From NCBI GenBank assembly GCA_947487165.1, contig CANKWX010000026.1:1-47291 (forward strand): DNA of 47,291 nt, in the 5' to 3' direction. Positions 24,011-33,291 of this stretch are shown here, one piece after another (position 1 is the stretch's first letter; every line of letters starts with the position of its first letter). Origin of the DNA: Burkholderiales bacterium. GTDB taxonomy: Bacteria; Pseudomonadota; Gammaproteobacteria; Burkholderiales; Burkholderiaceae_E. Position numbers and translations under genes: made by a program. The notes under the pieces were generated by a model. The model did not search any database and was not told the DNA's origin. It was given only the letters and a program-made list of their open reading frames with translations.

Positions 24011-25396
24011 ATGGATACGACGATCCGATCACTGCCGCTCGGTGGCCCGAGCCAGACATTGCCCGAGGCCATCCGCGCGGTCCTCGACTCGACGGTGGCC
24101 ATTGCTTCGCTGTGGGCTTGCATGAAGCTTCATGGTGGCCAGTTCGATCGCCCTGAGATCGTGCTGTCGCTGCTGGTCTTTGCGCTGACGTTTCCAAGCA
24201 AGGCGAACGCTTACCAACGTCGCCGCGCGATCGTGCGTGATGTCTTCGCAAGCTGGGCGCTGACCTGCTTTGCATTGCTGTTTTTCGGCTATGCCGGTCG
24301 CTTTCTGGGGCACTTTGACTTGCAGGCGATCGCGATGTGGGCGCTGGTCACCCCGGTGGTGATGGTCGGCGCCCATTTCGGGCTGGCACGGATCGCTCAC
24401 AACATGGCCATCGACAAGGCCCGAAAGGTGCTGGTCGTCGGCGTCAATCCGATCGCGGGCGGGCTGGTCAGGAAGATGCGGGCCGCTCCGCATCTGGGTT
24501 TGCAGTTTGCAGGCTTCATCGATGACCGCGCCGAAACACGACTGAATTCCGACTCTCGCAAGCACCTGCTCGGGCGCATCGACGAGCTCAGCGCCCTGGT
24601 CGTTCAGCACAACATCGATGTGGTGTACATCACCCTGCCGATCTCCAGCCATCCGCGCATCATGGCCATGCTCAACACGCTGCGCGACACCACGGCCTCG
24701 ATTTATTTCGTGCCGGATGTGACCGTCTTCGATCTGATCCAGGCGCGGGTCGACGACGTCGACGGCATCCCGGTTCTGGCGGTTTGTGAAACGCCCTTTC
24801 AGGGCGTCCACGGTTCGCTCAAACGACTGATGGATGTTGTCCTGTCCGCCGGCGCACTGGTGGCGCTTGCGCCTGTGATGGCGATGGTGGCGATGGCGAT
24901 CCGGCTTGAGTCGCCCGGCCCCATTATTTTTCGCCAGCGTCGATACGGCCTCGATGGCCGCGACATCGTCGTCTACAAATTCCGGTCGATGACAGTCACC
25001 GAGGATGGTGACAAGCAGTACAAGCAGGTGACCGTCGGCGACTCGCGGGTCACCCGTGTCGGCAGACTGATCAGGGCGACATCGCTCGACGAGCTGCCGC
25101 AATTCGTCAATGTGCTGCAGGGGCGCATGTCGATCGTCGGCCCGCGCCCGCATGCGGTTGCAGTCAACGAACACTACCGCAAGCTGATCTCGGGCTACAT
25201 GATCCGACACAAGGTGCGGCCAGGTATCACCGGCTGGGCGCAGGTCAACGGTTATCGGGGCGGCGACGATATCAACCAGATGCGCAAGCGCATCGAATTC
25301 GACCTCGAGTACCTGCGCAGCTGGACCTTGCGTCTGGACATCTACATTCTGCTGCGCACCGTTCTGCTGGTCTTTCGTGATGCCAAGGCCTACTGA
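24011..25396 (+). CDS. undecaprenyl-phosphate sugar (glucose) phosphotransferase, WcaJ type
   Basis: This 461-residue polytopic membrane enzyme starts polysaccharide repeat assembly by moving a hexose-1-phosphate from a UDP-sugar to undecaprenyl phosphate. It shows about four N-terminal transmembrane helices, a nucleotide-binding-like middle domain (KARKVLVVGVNPIAGGLVRK), a further helix (about 280-300) and the bacterial sugar-transferase domain. That domain has the family motifs KRLMDVVLS, PIIFRQRRYGLDG, YKFRSM, SLDELPQFVNVLQGRMS, VGPRP and VRPGITGWAQVNGYRG. The length is typical of the family. Glucose is the usual substrate but cannot be told from the sequence alone. It is the only initiating transferase seen in the operon. 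Confidence 0.93.
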   Translation: MDTTIRSLPLGGPSQTLPEAIRAVLDSTVAIASLWACMKLHGGQFDRPEIVLSLLVFALTFPSKANAYQRRRAIVRDVFASWALTCFALLFFGYAGRFLGHFDLQAIAMWALVTPVVMVGAHFGLARIAHNMAIDKARKVLVVGVNPIAGGLVRKMRAAPHLGLQFAGFIDDRAETRLNSDSRKHLLGRIDELSALVVQHNIDVVYITLPISSHPRIMAMLNTLRDTTASIYFVPDVTVFDLIQARVDDVDGIPVLAVCETPFQGVHGSLKRLMDVVLSAGALVALAPVMAMVAMAIRLESPGPIIFRQRRYGLDGRDIVVYKFRSMTVTEDGDKQYKQVTVGDSRVTRVGRLIRATSLDELPQFVNVLQGRMSIVGPRPHAVAVNEHYRKLISGYMIRHKVRPGITGWAQVNGYRGGDDINQMRKRIEFDLEYLRSWTLRLDIYILLRTVLLVFRDAKAY

Positions 25397-26621
25397 TCAT
25401 GGGCGTTGCCAGCACAGCAGGCCACCGACGCTTTGGCGTGCACGGTGGCGTGCGCAGTGTCGTGGTCTGCTGCTCGGCTGGCTTGCCATGGCGTGCATCT
25501 GGCCGAGCGCGGCCCGAGCCATCGGCGGCGATATCTTGCAGGCACGCGCCGGGGTCGGACTCCAGTACGAGTCGAACCTCTTTCGCCTGCCGAGCAACCC
25601 GACTTCCGACATGATCACCTTCGAGTCCGCCGGCCTGAGCTTCGTGCGACCGACGTCGGCGCAAGTTTTTCGCGCGAGCTTCGATGTTCGCAACAATCAC
25701 TATCGGGAGTACGGCTACCTCGATGGCATCGGCTACAACACTGCACTGGGCTGGCGACTGCTCCATGGCGACGCCGATACCCTCGATGTGGATGTCTCGT
25801 ATAACCGCACGCTGCTCGGTTTCGCCGACGTGCGCACCGCGGGCCGACCATCGGTCAACGTTGCCACAGCGAGCGTGCGCGGGAGTATGCAATTCGCGCC
25901 GCGCTGGTCGGCCATCGCCGGCGTCGGAACGACCACCACCGACAATCAGCCTGCATCGCGAAGCTTTCTCGACTATCAGCTCGACTTTCTCGAAACCGGG
26001 CTGCGCTTCGACTGGCGAACCGGCAGCGTCTTCGATTTTGTCTGGCGCAATCAGACCGCCAAATTCATTCAGGCCGACAGCAGCGCCGACGGGACTGACG
26101 GCTATAACGAAAACCTGGTCGGCGTGCGCATGAACTGGCAGGTGTCCGAGGCAACCAGCGTCTTCGGTCGATTCGGTCTTCAGTCGCGTGATTACATCTC
26201 CAGCGACAATCCCAACTTCACCGGTCTGAGCTATGTGATGAGCATGCGCTGGCAGCCGCGTGGCAGCCTGACCATCGATGCAACCGCCCGAAACGAACTT
26301 TCGGCCGCCGCCGAGATCAATGCGGCCTATGCCCGTCTGCGCGGCCTGAATCTGGGTGCCGCTTGGCAGGCTACCGGCAAGACGGTGGTGCGTGCGGGCG
26401 CTGATGTGCTCAACCGCAACTTCACCGGCACGCCCGGCACGGCGGCTGCCGGTCCTGAGCGTCAGGACAAGATCTACGGCGGGACGATCGGTGTGGCTTA
26501 CCGCCCGATCCGAACCGTCGAGCTCGGCGCCGACTTTCGCCTTGATCGCCGCGATTCGAATAACCCCGCTTTCGACTACAACGCGCAGGTGTTTGTCCTG
26601 CGCGCAACCCTGGAGTTCTGA
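25380..26621 (+). CDS. epsL: EpsL, exosortase-B-linked outer-membrane beta-barrel EPS protein
   Basis: This protein of about 413 residues is predicted to be an outer-membrane barrel for EPS export. A signal peptide with a long basic lead (hydrophobic part LLLGWLAMACIWPSAARA) precedes alternating amphipathic strands (ARAGVGLQYESNLFRLP; FRASFDVRNNHYREYGY; SVFGRFGLQSRDYISSD). It ends VLRATLEF, with the terminal Phe of barrel proteins. It fits the EpsL family found with exosortase B. The start (ATG 25380, or GTG 25377) overlaps the previous gene by about 17 bases; no later start would keep the signal peptide intact. Confidence 0.85.
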   Translation: MPRPTDHGRCQHSRPPTLWRARWRAQCRGLLLGWLAMACIWPSAARAIGGDILQARAGVGLQYESNLFRLPSNPTSDMITFESAGLSFVRPTSAQVFRASFDVRNNHYREYGYLDGIGYNTALGWRLLHGDADTLDVDVSYNRTLLGFADVRTAGRPSVNVATASVRGSMQFAPRWSAIAGVGTTTTDNQPASRSFLDYQLDFLETGLRFDWRTGSVFDFVWRNQTAKFIQADSSADGTDGYNENLVGVRMNWQVSEATSVFGRFGLQSRDYISSDNPNFTGLSYVMSMRWQPRGSLTIDATARNELSAAAEINAAYARLRGLNLGAAWQATGKTVVRAGADVLNRNFTGTPGTAAAGPERQDKIYGGTIGVAYRPIRTVELGADFRLDRRDSNNPAFDYNAQVFVLRATLEF

Positions 26622-26623
26622 CG

Positions 26624-28039
26624 ATGGCCATGAATCAATTCCTGCGCATGCTTGTCGGACGCAAGTGGCTGTTTCTGACCGTGCTGTCGCTGGTGATGGC
26701 GATCGGCATCGGCGGGACCCTGCTGTGGCCCAAGAAGTACACCGCCGAGGTCAATGTGCTGCTCGACCTGCGCAACCCCGATGCGGTGTCGGGTGTGCCG
26801 GGCAGTCTCACCGGCTCTGCGACCTATCTGGCGACCGAGATCGATGTGGTGCGCAGCCAGCGGGTGGCCCTGCGCGTGGTCGATTCGCTCAATCTCGCGG
26901 CCAATAACGAATTGCGCAAGCAATTCGCAGACGCCAAAGTCTCGACCCCCTTGCGTGAATGGGTCGCCGACCTGCTCGTGTCTCAGCTCAAGGTCAAACC
27001 CTCGCGCGACTCGACGGTGCTGCAGATCAGCTATTCCGGCAAGGACCCGCAGTTCTCGGCCTTGCTCGCCAATGAGTTCGCCAAGGCCTATGTCGATACC
27101 AATCTCGACTTGCGGGTCGAGCCTGCCCGCCAGCAGTCGGTCTGGTTCGATGAGCGCGTCAAGAAATTGCGCGAAAGTCTCGACGCCGCTCAGCGAAAGC
27201 TCGGCGACTATCAGCGCACCAACAAGATCGTGTCGGTCGACGAACGGCTCGATGTCGAAAACATGCGCCTGCAGGAGCTGTCGACACGTCTGGTCGCCTT
27301 GCAGGGCCAGTCTGCAGAGTCGGGCTCGCGTGCCTCAGTCGCCGTCACCGCACTCAAGAGCGGCCCGAAGGCCTTGTCCGAATTGCCCGATGTCCTTCAG
27401 AGCAGCCACATACAGCTGCTGAAAAACGACCGCGCCAATCTCGAGAAACAGTTGGCCGATGTGGGTGGCAATCTGGGCGTGAATCATCCCAACTATCTCA
27501 AGCTTAAGGAAGAAATCGAGTCGATTCGCAAGCGCACAGAACAGGAGATGATTTCCGTGGCTCGCGCCCTCGAAAGCACGCATGTGGTCAACCGGCAGCG
27601 TGAGCAGGAAGCACGGGTCGCGCTCGATCGGCAGCGCGAAAAGGTCATCGCGATCAAGTCTCAGCGCGACGAATTCACGGTGCTCACCCGTGATGTCGAG
27701 ACCGCCGAGCGCGCGTTCGAGGAGGCCTCGCAGCGCGGCTCCAAAGCCGGGCTGGCGAGCAATCTCAGGCAGTCGAACCTGATGATCCTCGACAAGGCGG
27801 TGCCACCGTCCAGCGCCTCGTCGCCGAATACCGTCGTCAATTCGATCGTCGCGCTGGTCCTGGGGCTGCTTGCGGCAGTCGCCGCGGTGCTCATGGCTGA
27901 AATGCCGAATCGACATGTGTTCAGTGCGCGCGACGCTGCCGAGTTTGGCGGGCTGCCGGTGATCGGCACCGTGGGGCGATCAAGCCGACGCTTGCGCCTG
28001 AGAAAAATTTCGCGAAGTCCTCTTCTGACCAGTTACTGA
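26624..28039 (+). CDS. epsF: EpsF, Wzz-type chain-length determinant
   Basis: This 471-residue inner-membrane polysaccharide co-polymerase works with EpsG to set EPS chain length. An N-terminal Wzz region with one transmembrane helix (KWLFLTVLSLVMAIGIGGTL) is followed by the periplasmic part (YTAEVNVLLDLRNPDAVSG). A long coiled coil of about 200 residues comes next (KKLRESLDAAQRKLGDYQR; NYLKLKEEIESIRKRTEQE). The C-terminal helix (VNSIVALVLGLLAAVAAVLM) is preceded by the proline-containing motif DKAVPPSSASSPN. It starts right after the epsL stop. A second, partial copy lies on the other strand at the window end. Confidence 0.92.
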   Translation: MAMNQFLRMLVGRKWLFLTVLSLVMAIGIGGTLLWPKKYTAEVNVLLDLRNPDAVSGVPGSLTGSATYLATEIDVVRSQRVALRVVDSLNLAANNELRKQFADAKVSTPLREWVADLLVSQLKVKPSRDSTVLQISYSGKDPQFSALLANEFAKAYVDTNLDLRVEPARQQSVWFDERVKKLRESLDAAQRKLGDYQRTNKIVSVDERLDVENMRLQELSTRLVALQGQSAESGSRASVAVTALKSGPKALSELPDVLQSSHIQLLKNDRANLEKQLADVGGNLGVNHPNYLKLKEEIESIRKRTEQEMISVARALESTHVVNRQREQEARVALDRQREKVIAIKSQRDEFTVLTRDVETAERAFEEASQRGSKAGLASNLRQSNLMILDKAVPPSSASSPNTVVNSIVALVLGLLAAVAAVLMAEMPNRHVFSARDAAEFGGLPVIGTVGRSSRRLRLRKISRSPLLTSY

Positions 28040-28052
28040 GTCCGACATCACC

Positions 28053-29039
28053 ATGAATGCTCCCGAACATAATCTGATTGACCTGCATGCATTGCGCACG
28101 GCAGAAGAAGGGCCTGGTGCGTCTGGCGCCAAGGCCGTACCGGATGAGTCCCGTGCGAAATCCGCGCAGGATGAGCCCCTTCAGGAAGAGGCGCCGCCGC
28201 GATCCAGACTTGGCGCGATCATGCTGCGCCAGGGTGCCATCGACGCGACCGCAATCGAGCGCGTGGCCGACCATCAGCGCGGCAACGATATGCTGTTCGG
28301 CGAAGCGGCAGTTGCGCTCAAACTGGCCAAGCCTCGTGCGGTTGCCCGTGCGTTGGCCGAGCAGGAATATGTCTCGATCGAAGCCGTCGGCGCCTCGAGC
28401 ATCGCGAAGGAAGTGACCGCCTTTCACGACCCGCTCAGCCAGGATACCGAGAGCCTGCGCGCCCTGCGGACCCGACTGGCGATCGATGAGTCACGCCGTC
28501 TTGCCCAGGGCCGGGCACTCACGATCGCCATCGTCAGTGCGCAGCGCGCCGAGGGCCGCTCCTGGCTGGCGGCCAATCTTGCGGTGGTCTTTGCGCAGTC
28601 GGGCCGGCGCACCGTGCTGCTCGATGCCGACCTGCGCAACCCCCGGCAGCATCAGCTGTTCGGCGATTCGTCCCGGGATGGCCTTGCATCATGGCTCTCC
28701 GGCCGATCGGCGGTGCCCGGTGTCAGGCCGGTTGCAGGGGTTCGTAGCCTCGATCTTCTGACTGCCGGCAGTCGCCCGCCCAACCCCCAGGAACTGATCG
28801 GTAGCGCGGCGTTTGAGCGAACCCTCGGCCACCTGTCGACCTCGGCCTCGGTCATGCTGATCGACACGCCGGCCGCCAGCGAATGCGCAGACTATTCGCT
28901 GGTTGCCCGAAGCGCCGACGTGGTGCTGATGGTGGTGCGGGAGCGTCTTAGCCGCGAACGCGCGATTCGGGATTTCACTGCTCGTCTCGCCGAGATCGGC
29001 AAGGCGCCCTTGGGCATCGTCTATAACCGCCAGCCATGA
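28053..29039 (+). CDS. epsG: EpsG, BY-kinase-like chain-length determinant ATPase
   Basis: This 328-residue cytoplasmic ATPase or tyrosine-kinase-like partner of EpsF has an N-terminal extension of about 50 residues. A small helical domain like the N-terminal domain of type II secretion ATPases follows (RLGAIMLRQGAIDATAIERV). The P-loop domain has Walker A SAQRAEGRSWLAANLA (Arg in place of the usual Lys, as I recall for this family), Walker A' VLLDADLRNPRQHQLFGD and Walker B VMLIDTPA. No C-terminal tyrosine cluster is visible, so autophosphorylation is uncertain. Its stop overlaps the start of xrtB (ATGA). Confidence 0.9.
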   Translation: MNAPEHNLIDLHALRTAEEGPGASGAKAVPDESRAKSAQDEPLQEEAPPRSRLGAIMLRQGAIDATAIERVADHQRGNDMLFGEAAVALKLAKPRAVARALAEQEYVSIEAVGASSIAKEVTAFHDPLSQDTESLRALRTRLAIDESRRLAQGRALTIAIVSAQRAEGRSWLAANLAVVFAQSGRRTVLLDADLRNPRQHQLFGDSSRDGLASWLSGRSAVPGVRPVAGVRSLDLLTAGSRPPNPQELIGSAAFERTLGHLSTSASVMLIDTPAASECADYSLVARSADVVLMVVRERLSRERAIRDFTARLAEIGKAPLGIVYNRQP

Positions 29040-29968
29040 TCGCGCTCGCCCCTTCCCAGCCTGGCCAGTCACTGCGACTGGCGTCGTTGCTGCCCCTGGG
29101 CGTCGGTCTGCTGGCGCTGTATCTGCCGACCTTTCTCGACGTCGCGGACATCTTCTGGCGCAATGAGCGCGGCACTGCCGGCCCGCTGATCCTGCTGATC
29201 TGTGCCTGGATCGCCTGGAAGCAGCGCACGGAACTGATCGCGGCGTCGCCCGATGGCGCGATGCCGCGCCTTGGCGCGGCCGTTCTGGCGATCGGGCTGA
29301 TCGGCTATGTCATCGGGCGTTCCCAGGAAATCCATCTGGTCGAGGTTGGCTCGCTGATTCCTGTACTGGCTTCGCTGCTGCTCATTTACCGAGGCGTGGC
29401 CGGTCTGCGGGTGATGTGGTTCCCGCTGTTCTTTTTGCTCTTCGTCGTGCCTCTGCCGGGTTCGCTGCTCGATGCGATCCTGCTGCCGCTCAAGCAGCAG
29501 GTGTCGGTCGCCTCCGAATCGGTGATGTACTGGCTGGGCTTCCCGGTCGCACGAAGCGGCGTCGTCCTGAATATCGGCCCCTATCAGTTGCTGATTGCCG
29601 ATGCCTGCTCCGGACTGAGTTCGATGATCTCGCTCACCGGCATCGGTCTGGTGTTCGTCTATCTGGCCCGCAATCCAGGCTGGGCCCACAACGCGATCCT
29701 GCTGCTTGCTGTGCTGCCGATCGCATTCGTCGCCAACATCATGCGGGTGTGTCTGCTGATGTGGGTCACCTATGCCTACGGTGATGCTGCCGGGCGGGCA
29801 TTTCATGATCAGGCGGGCTATCTCGAGATCGTTCTGGCCTTCGCGATGTTCTTCGGATTCGATCTGTTGCTGAACGCTCTGCTGCGCCTGTTCAGGCGGG
29901 GTGGCCGCAATCAGCCTGCCCGGCCCATGGCAGCCGGCATCCACCTCCAGAAGGGAGACTCGAGATGA
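29036..29968 (+). CDS. xrtB: exosortase B (XrtB), PEP-CTERM sorting transpeptidase
   Basis: This 310-residue polytopic inner-membrane protein is expected to cut PEP-CTERM proteins at their sorting signal and transfer them onward. It has about eight transmembrane helices. The three catalytic residues of exosortases are present: Cys191 in LLIADACSGLSSM, Arg237 in VANIMRVCLLM and His257 in AFHDQAGYLEIV. The motif LFFLLFVVPLPGSLLD is also typical. The gene order EpsF-EpsG-XrtB-EpsI matches the B-type exosortase locus. Likely substrates in this window are the PEP-CTERM proteins at 1310-2173 and 44797-45459. It overlaps both neighbours by 4 bp. Confidence 0.95.
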   Translation: MIALAPSQPGQSLRLASLLPLGVGLLALYLPTFLDVADIFWRNERGTAGPLILLICAWIAWKQRTELIAASPDGAMPRLGAAVLAIGLIGYVIGRSQEIHLVEVGSLIPVLASLLLIYRGVAGLRVMWFPLFFLLFVVPLPGSLLDAILLPLKQQVSVASESVMYWLGFPVARSGVVLNIGPYQLLIADACSGLSSMISLTGIGLVFVYLARNPGWAHNAILLLAVLPIAFVANIMRVCLLMWVTYAYGDAAGRAFHDQAGYLEIVLAFAMFFGFDLLLNALLRLFRRGGRNQPARPMAAGIHLQKGDSR

Positions 29969-30684
29969 ACCGGTTGCTGATGTGGCCCTGGTATTGGTGT
30001 GCCGCGATGCTCGTCGCAGTGGCGGCTGCGGCCTTCCTGACTCCGAGGGTGTCGATGAGTCTGCCGGGAGCGGTTGACCTGGAGTCAACGATTCCGAAAA
30101 GCTTTGGCGACTGGCGTCATGTGCCCGGCGTCGGCGCGCAGGTTGACCTGGCGGTCAGACGAGATGCTGAGGACACCACGCAGCAGGTCTATGACCAGAT
30201 TCTGATGCGTACCTATCGCAACTCGGCGGGCGAGTCGGTCATGTTGGCATTGGCCTGGGGGCGTCAGCAGCGCCAGGAGGTCAAGATCCATCGGCCCGAG
30301 CTGTGTTACGTGGCGCAGGGCTTCCGGATCGAAAGCCAACGCCCCTTCGAACCACTCGGGCAGGGCGGTCCTGAAGGCAAGACCCTGATCGCGGCCAGCG
30401 CGCGACGAATCGAGCCGGTCGTCTACTGGGTGCGCATCGGAGAAAGCATTTCTGTGAATGCCTGGCAGACCCGCTGGTACATTCTGAGCGAGGGCATTGC
30501 CGGTCGCATCCCCGACGGCATCCTCGTGCGCACTTCGCAGATCGTTCGCAACCAGGGTCGGGTCGACCAGTCGCTGCAAGTGCAGAAGGCCTTTCTCAGC
30601 GATCTGGTGGCGGCCCTGCCGCCGGGCCAGCGCGGTCTGCTGCTGCCGTCGATCAACGACAAGATCGCGATGGCCAAACCATGA
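29965..30684 (+). CDS. epsI: EpsI, exosortase-associated protein
   Basis: This 239-residue exported or membrane-anchored protein has an N-terminal signal-anchor (WYWCAAMLVAVAAAAFLTP) and the EpsI (DUF3485-type) domain. The family signature HRPELCYVAQGF lies in the middle, preceded by MLALAWGRQQRQEVKIHRP. EpsI accompanies, or is fused to, exosortases in many species; its exact role is not established. AAGGGAG at about 29951-29957 is its ribosome-binding site. It overlaps xrtB and the following polymerase gene by 4 bp each. Confidence 0.9.
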   Translation: MNRLLMWPWYWCAAMLVAVAAAAFLTPRVSMSLPGAVDLESTIPKSFGDWRHVPGVGAQVDLAVRRDAEDTTQQVYDQILMRTYRNSAGESVMLALAWGRQQRQEVKIHRPELCYVAQGFRIESQRPFEPLGQGGPEGKTLIAASARRIEPVVYWVRIGESISVNAWQTRWYILSEGIAGRIPDGILVRTSQIVRNQGRVDQSLQVQKAFLSDLVAALPPGQRGLLLPSINDKIAMAKP

Positions 30685-31970
30685 CGCCGGTGTCGACAAG
30701 GCGCGAGATGCCGTGGTTTTTCAACCCGCGGTTCATTACAGCGGGCGTGCTGTTGCCGGCTTATCTGCTGATCTGGTTTGTCGCCAATGTGCTCGAGATG
30801 CGCTTGAGTACCGCGAAAGGATTCTTTTTCTTTCAGGGTGAAGCCTTCCTGCTTGGGCTCGCACCGCTGCTGGCGCTGGTTTATGGCACCTTGCTGCCGG
30901 TGAATATGTTTGCAATCGTCAATCCGCGCCGGCGCGGGCTGGCGCCGCCGCTGTGGTTCATCCAGATAGTCGGGTGCGCGGCACTCGTTGGCTATGCCTA
31001 CTGGTTTCGCGAACTGCTCGCCAATCCGGAAATGCTTTTCAATGCCTTGAGCGGCGGTGGCGCGATCAGCTATGAATTGCGCGGCAACCTCGAGCGAAGC
31101 GCGGGCCTGGCGAGTCTTGCAACGCTGGGGCTGGCCTATTTCGCGCTGCTTGCACACCGGACCTGGGTTGTCAGACCCGGGCCTTTATCTGTGCAGATGA
31201 AGCTGTTTACCGGATTGCTGTTTTTTCTGACGTTGTTTCGGGCCTTCGCCTGGTCAGAGCGGCTGGCATTCTTCGAGGTGCTGCTGGTTATTGCGATTTT
31301 CTGGGCTGGCTTCTCGGATCGAGCCGCGCGGGGCTGGATTGGTCGTATTCGGCCGATGATGCCGGTGATTGCGGTTGCGATTGTTGTAGTGGTCTTCGGT
31401 GTGGCCGAGTACTTCCGCTCTTGGGCGAGCTTTTATTCCAAGACCGAATCCGACTATTGGGCGTTCATTGGCCAGCGCCTGATCAATTACTACTTTCAGG
31501 CGCTCAATACCGGCGCAGGCCTGGTCACGGTGCTCGACTGGCCGAGCTATCAGTTCGGGTATCTGCTCGAGTGGGCGCAGAAGTTCCCGATCCTGCTGGG
31601 GCCGATCATGCGCTACCTTACCGAGCTGCAGCCCAACTTCTTTCTCGAACGATACGGCGACCCCGAATTCAACAATCCGTCCGGCATATTCAGCGTCCTC
31701 TACGATGTGGGCCTTGGCCCGGCCATGGCCATCTTTGCCCTGACCGGACTGCTCGCTCAGAGTGCTTTTCGCGCCTTCCAGGATCGCGACAATGTCTTCG
31801 GTCTGTTTTATCCGGTGTTCTTCATGGCGCTGGTCGAGATGTTTCGCTACTGGTATCTCGGTAACAGCCGCACATTTCTCTTCGTGATCGCCCTTGGGTT
31901 GGGCGTGATGCTGGCGCAGCCGATCAGAAAGCCGCAAGCCAGCGGTCTCGGTACGATCGGTTATGCCTGA
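30681..31970 (+). CDS. Wzy-like polysaccharide polymerase
   Basis: This 429-residue protein has about ten to eleven transmembrane helices (FITAGVLLPAYLLIWFVANV; FLLGLAPLLALVYGTLLPV; MMPVIAVAIVVVVFGVAEYF). It carries a large extracytoplasmic loop near the C-terminal third (FFLERYGDPEFNNPSGIFSV), the usual shape of Wzy repeat-unit polymerases. The segment RAFAWSERLAFFEVLLVIA resembles those in oligosaccharide repeat polymerases. Such proteins vary widely in sequence, so the call rests on topology and on its place in an operon that also has a flippase and chain-length determinants. Confidence 0.78.
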   Translation: MTPVSTRREMPWFFNPRFITAGVLLPAYLLIWFVANVLEMRLSTAKGFFFFQGEAFLLGLAPLLALVYGTLLPVNMFAIVNPRRRGLAPPLWFIQIVGCAALVGYAYWFRELLANPEMLFNALSGGGAISYELRGNLERSAGLASLATLGLAYFALLAHRTWVVRPGPLSVQMKLFTGLLFFLTLFRAFAWSERLAFFEVLLVIAIFWAGFSDRAARGWIGRIRPMMPVIAVAIVVVVFGVAEYFRSWASFYSKTESDYWAFIGQRLINYYFQALNTGAGLVTVLDWPSYQFGYLLEWAQKFPILLGPIMRYLTELQPNFFLERYGDPEFNNPSGIFSVLYDVGLGPAMAIFALTGLLAQSAFRAFQDRDNVFGLFYPVFFMALVEMFRYWYLGNSRTFLFVIALGLGVMLAQPIRKPQASGLGTIGYA

Positions 31971-33291
31971 CAGATTGCGCCGAAGCTTGGTCAGCGCGGT
32001 GCCTTGCGCGCTGATCTCCGGTGGCCGCGCTGTCGCCAGCCCGTCGCGGGTGCAGCACGCAGCGGCCTTCACCGAGGCGCTCGCCGCGCTCAACCATCCG
32101 GACGCCGCGGTGTTGCTTGCTGCAGGCGACCACGAGATCAACAATCCGCTGGTGGTATCGGGGCGGTCCGGCACGCTTGAGTTTGCGCCTGGCGCCAGGC
32201 TGCGCGCACGCAACCGCGATGTCGGCGGCGTGCGTTTCGTTCAGTCCTGTTGCCTGACAGTGGTCGGATTTCGCATTGACTGGGCAGCCCCTCCGACGAC
32301 CCGTTCGCATTTCGGCGCGGGTCTGATGTTCGTGGACTGCGCTGAAACCGAAGTGCGCGATTGCGGTGTGACCGATGCGCCAGGCGCCGGGCTGCATTTC
32401 GACGTTTGTCAGCGTGTCCGGGTCGACGAGGTCGACATCGCCGGCAGCAGCGCCGATGGCGTTCACTTTGCAAACTGCACCGAGGTCATTGCGGCCGGCC
32501 TGCGCACCCGCGATACCGGTGACGATGGCGTGGCCTGTGTCGACTACCGGAGCAAGCCTGCCGGCTCCAATCTGAGTCTGTCGCGCATCAGCGTGATCCG
32601 CTCCCGTGCGCGGGGCATTTCGGTGGTCGGGTCAAGCGATGTGCGGATCAGCGATTTCAGTGTCGAGCAGACCGCATCCAGCGGGCTGCTGATCGGTGAA
32701 GACCACCATTACCGCACACGCCGCCCTGCCGGCGTTGCAATCACCTCGGGCAAAGTGAGTGGCGGCGGCCAGTTCTTGCCCTCGGTCGGCAATCCGTTTG
32801 GCGTCGAGGTGATTGGCGCTGATCAGGTCGAGCTGTCGGAGATGGCCGTCATTGATCCTCGGTCACGGGCGGTGTCGATGGTTGATGTCGGCGGACAGGT
32901 GCGGGTCAGCGGTCTGAGTCTTCAGACCTCGGTGCAACAGGTGCCGGCGCTCGAGTGTCGGTCCTGCAATCAGGTGTCGCTGGCGAAGGTGGCGATTGTC
33001 GGTGCGCCGACGCTTGCGTTGCTGGTCGATCAATGCCGGTCGCTCGAGCTCGATGGATTGTCGGTGGCGAGTCCGCCGTCGGCGCGCGGTGAAATCGCAG
33101 TGCAGCTTTCCTCGATCGACAAGGCCGCGATCAAGTCGGTCGAGTTCCGTGGCCCGGTGCCCGGCGTGATCCGGATCGCCTCCGATGTGAGCGGCTCGAT
33201 GCTTGTTCGCACCGGGACGAACGCCGCACGGATCGATAATCAGAGCACCAGACTGAGGCTGATCGGGACCGATGGAGGCAAGGGTGTCTGA
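31963..33291 (+). CDS. right-handed parallel beta-helix protein (pectate-lyase-like fold)
   Basis: This 442-residue protein has an N-terminal signal-like stretch (LVSAVPCALISGGRAVASP). Many beta-helix coils follow, such as LEFAPGARLRARNRDVGG, GVHFANCTEVIAAGLRTRD, DVRISDFSVEQTASSGLLIG and VELSEMAVIDPRSRAVSMVD. The motif DTGDDGVACVD recalls the GDD region of GH28-type polygalacturonases, but I cannot confirm the full active site. In an EPS operon such a protein may cut, epimerise or bind the polysaccharide in the periplasm. It overlaps the polymerase gene by 8 bp. Confidence 0.8.
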   Translation: MPDRLRRSLVSAVPCALISGGRAVASPSRVQHAAAFTEALAALNHPDAAVLLAAGDHEINNPLVVSGRSGTLEFAPGARLRARNRDVGGVRFVQSCCLTVVGFRIDWAAPPTTRSHFGAGLMFVDCAETEVRDCGVTDAPGAGLHFDVCQRVRVDEVDIAGSSADGVHFANCTEVIAAGLRTRDTGDDGVACVDYRSKPAGSNLSLSRISVIRSRARGISVVGSSDVRISDFSVEQTASSGLLIGEDHHYRTRRPAGVAITSGKVSGGGQFLPSVGNPFGVEVIGADQVELSEMAVIDPRSRAVSMVDVGGQVRVSGLSLQTSVQQVPALECRSCNQVSLAKVAIVGAPTLALLVDQCRSLELDGLSVASPPSARGEIAVQLSSIDKAAIKSVEFRGPVPGVIRIASDVSGSMLVRTGTNAARIDNQSTRLRLIGTDGGKGV

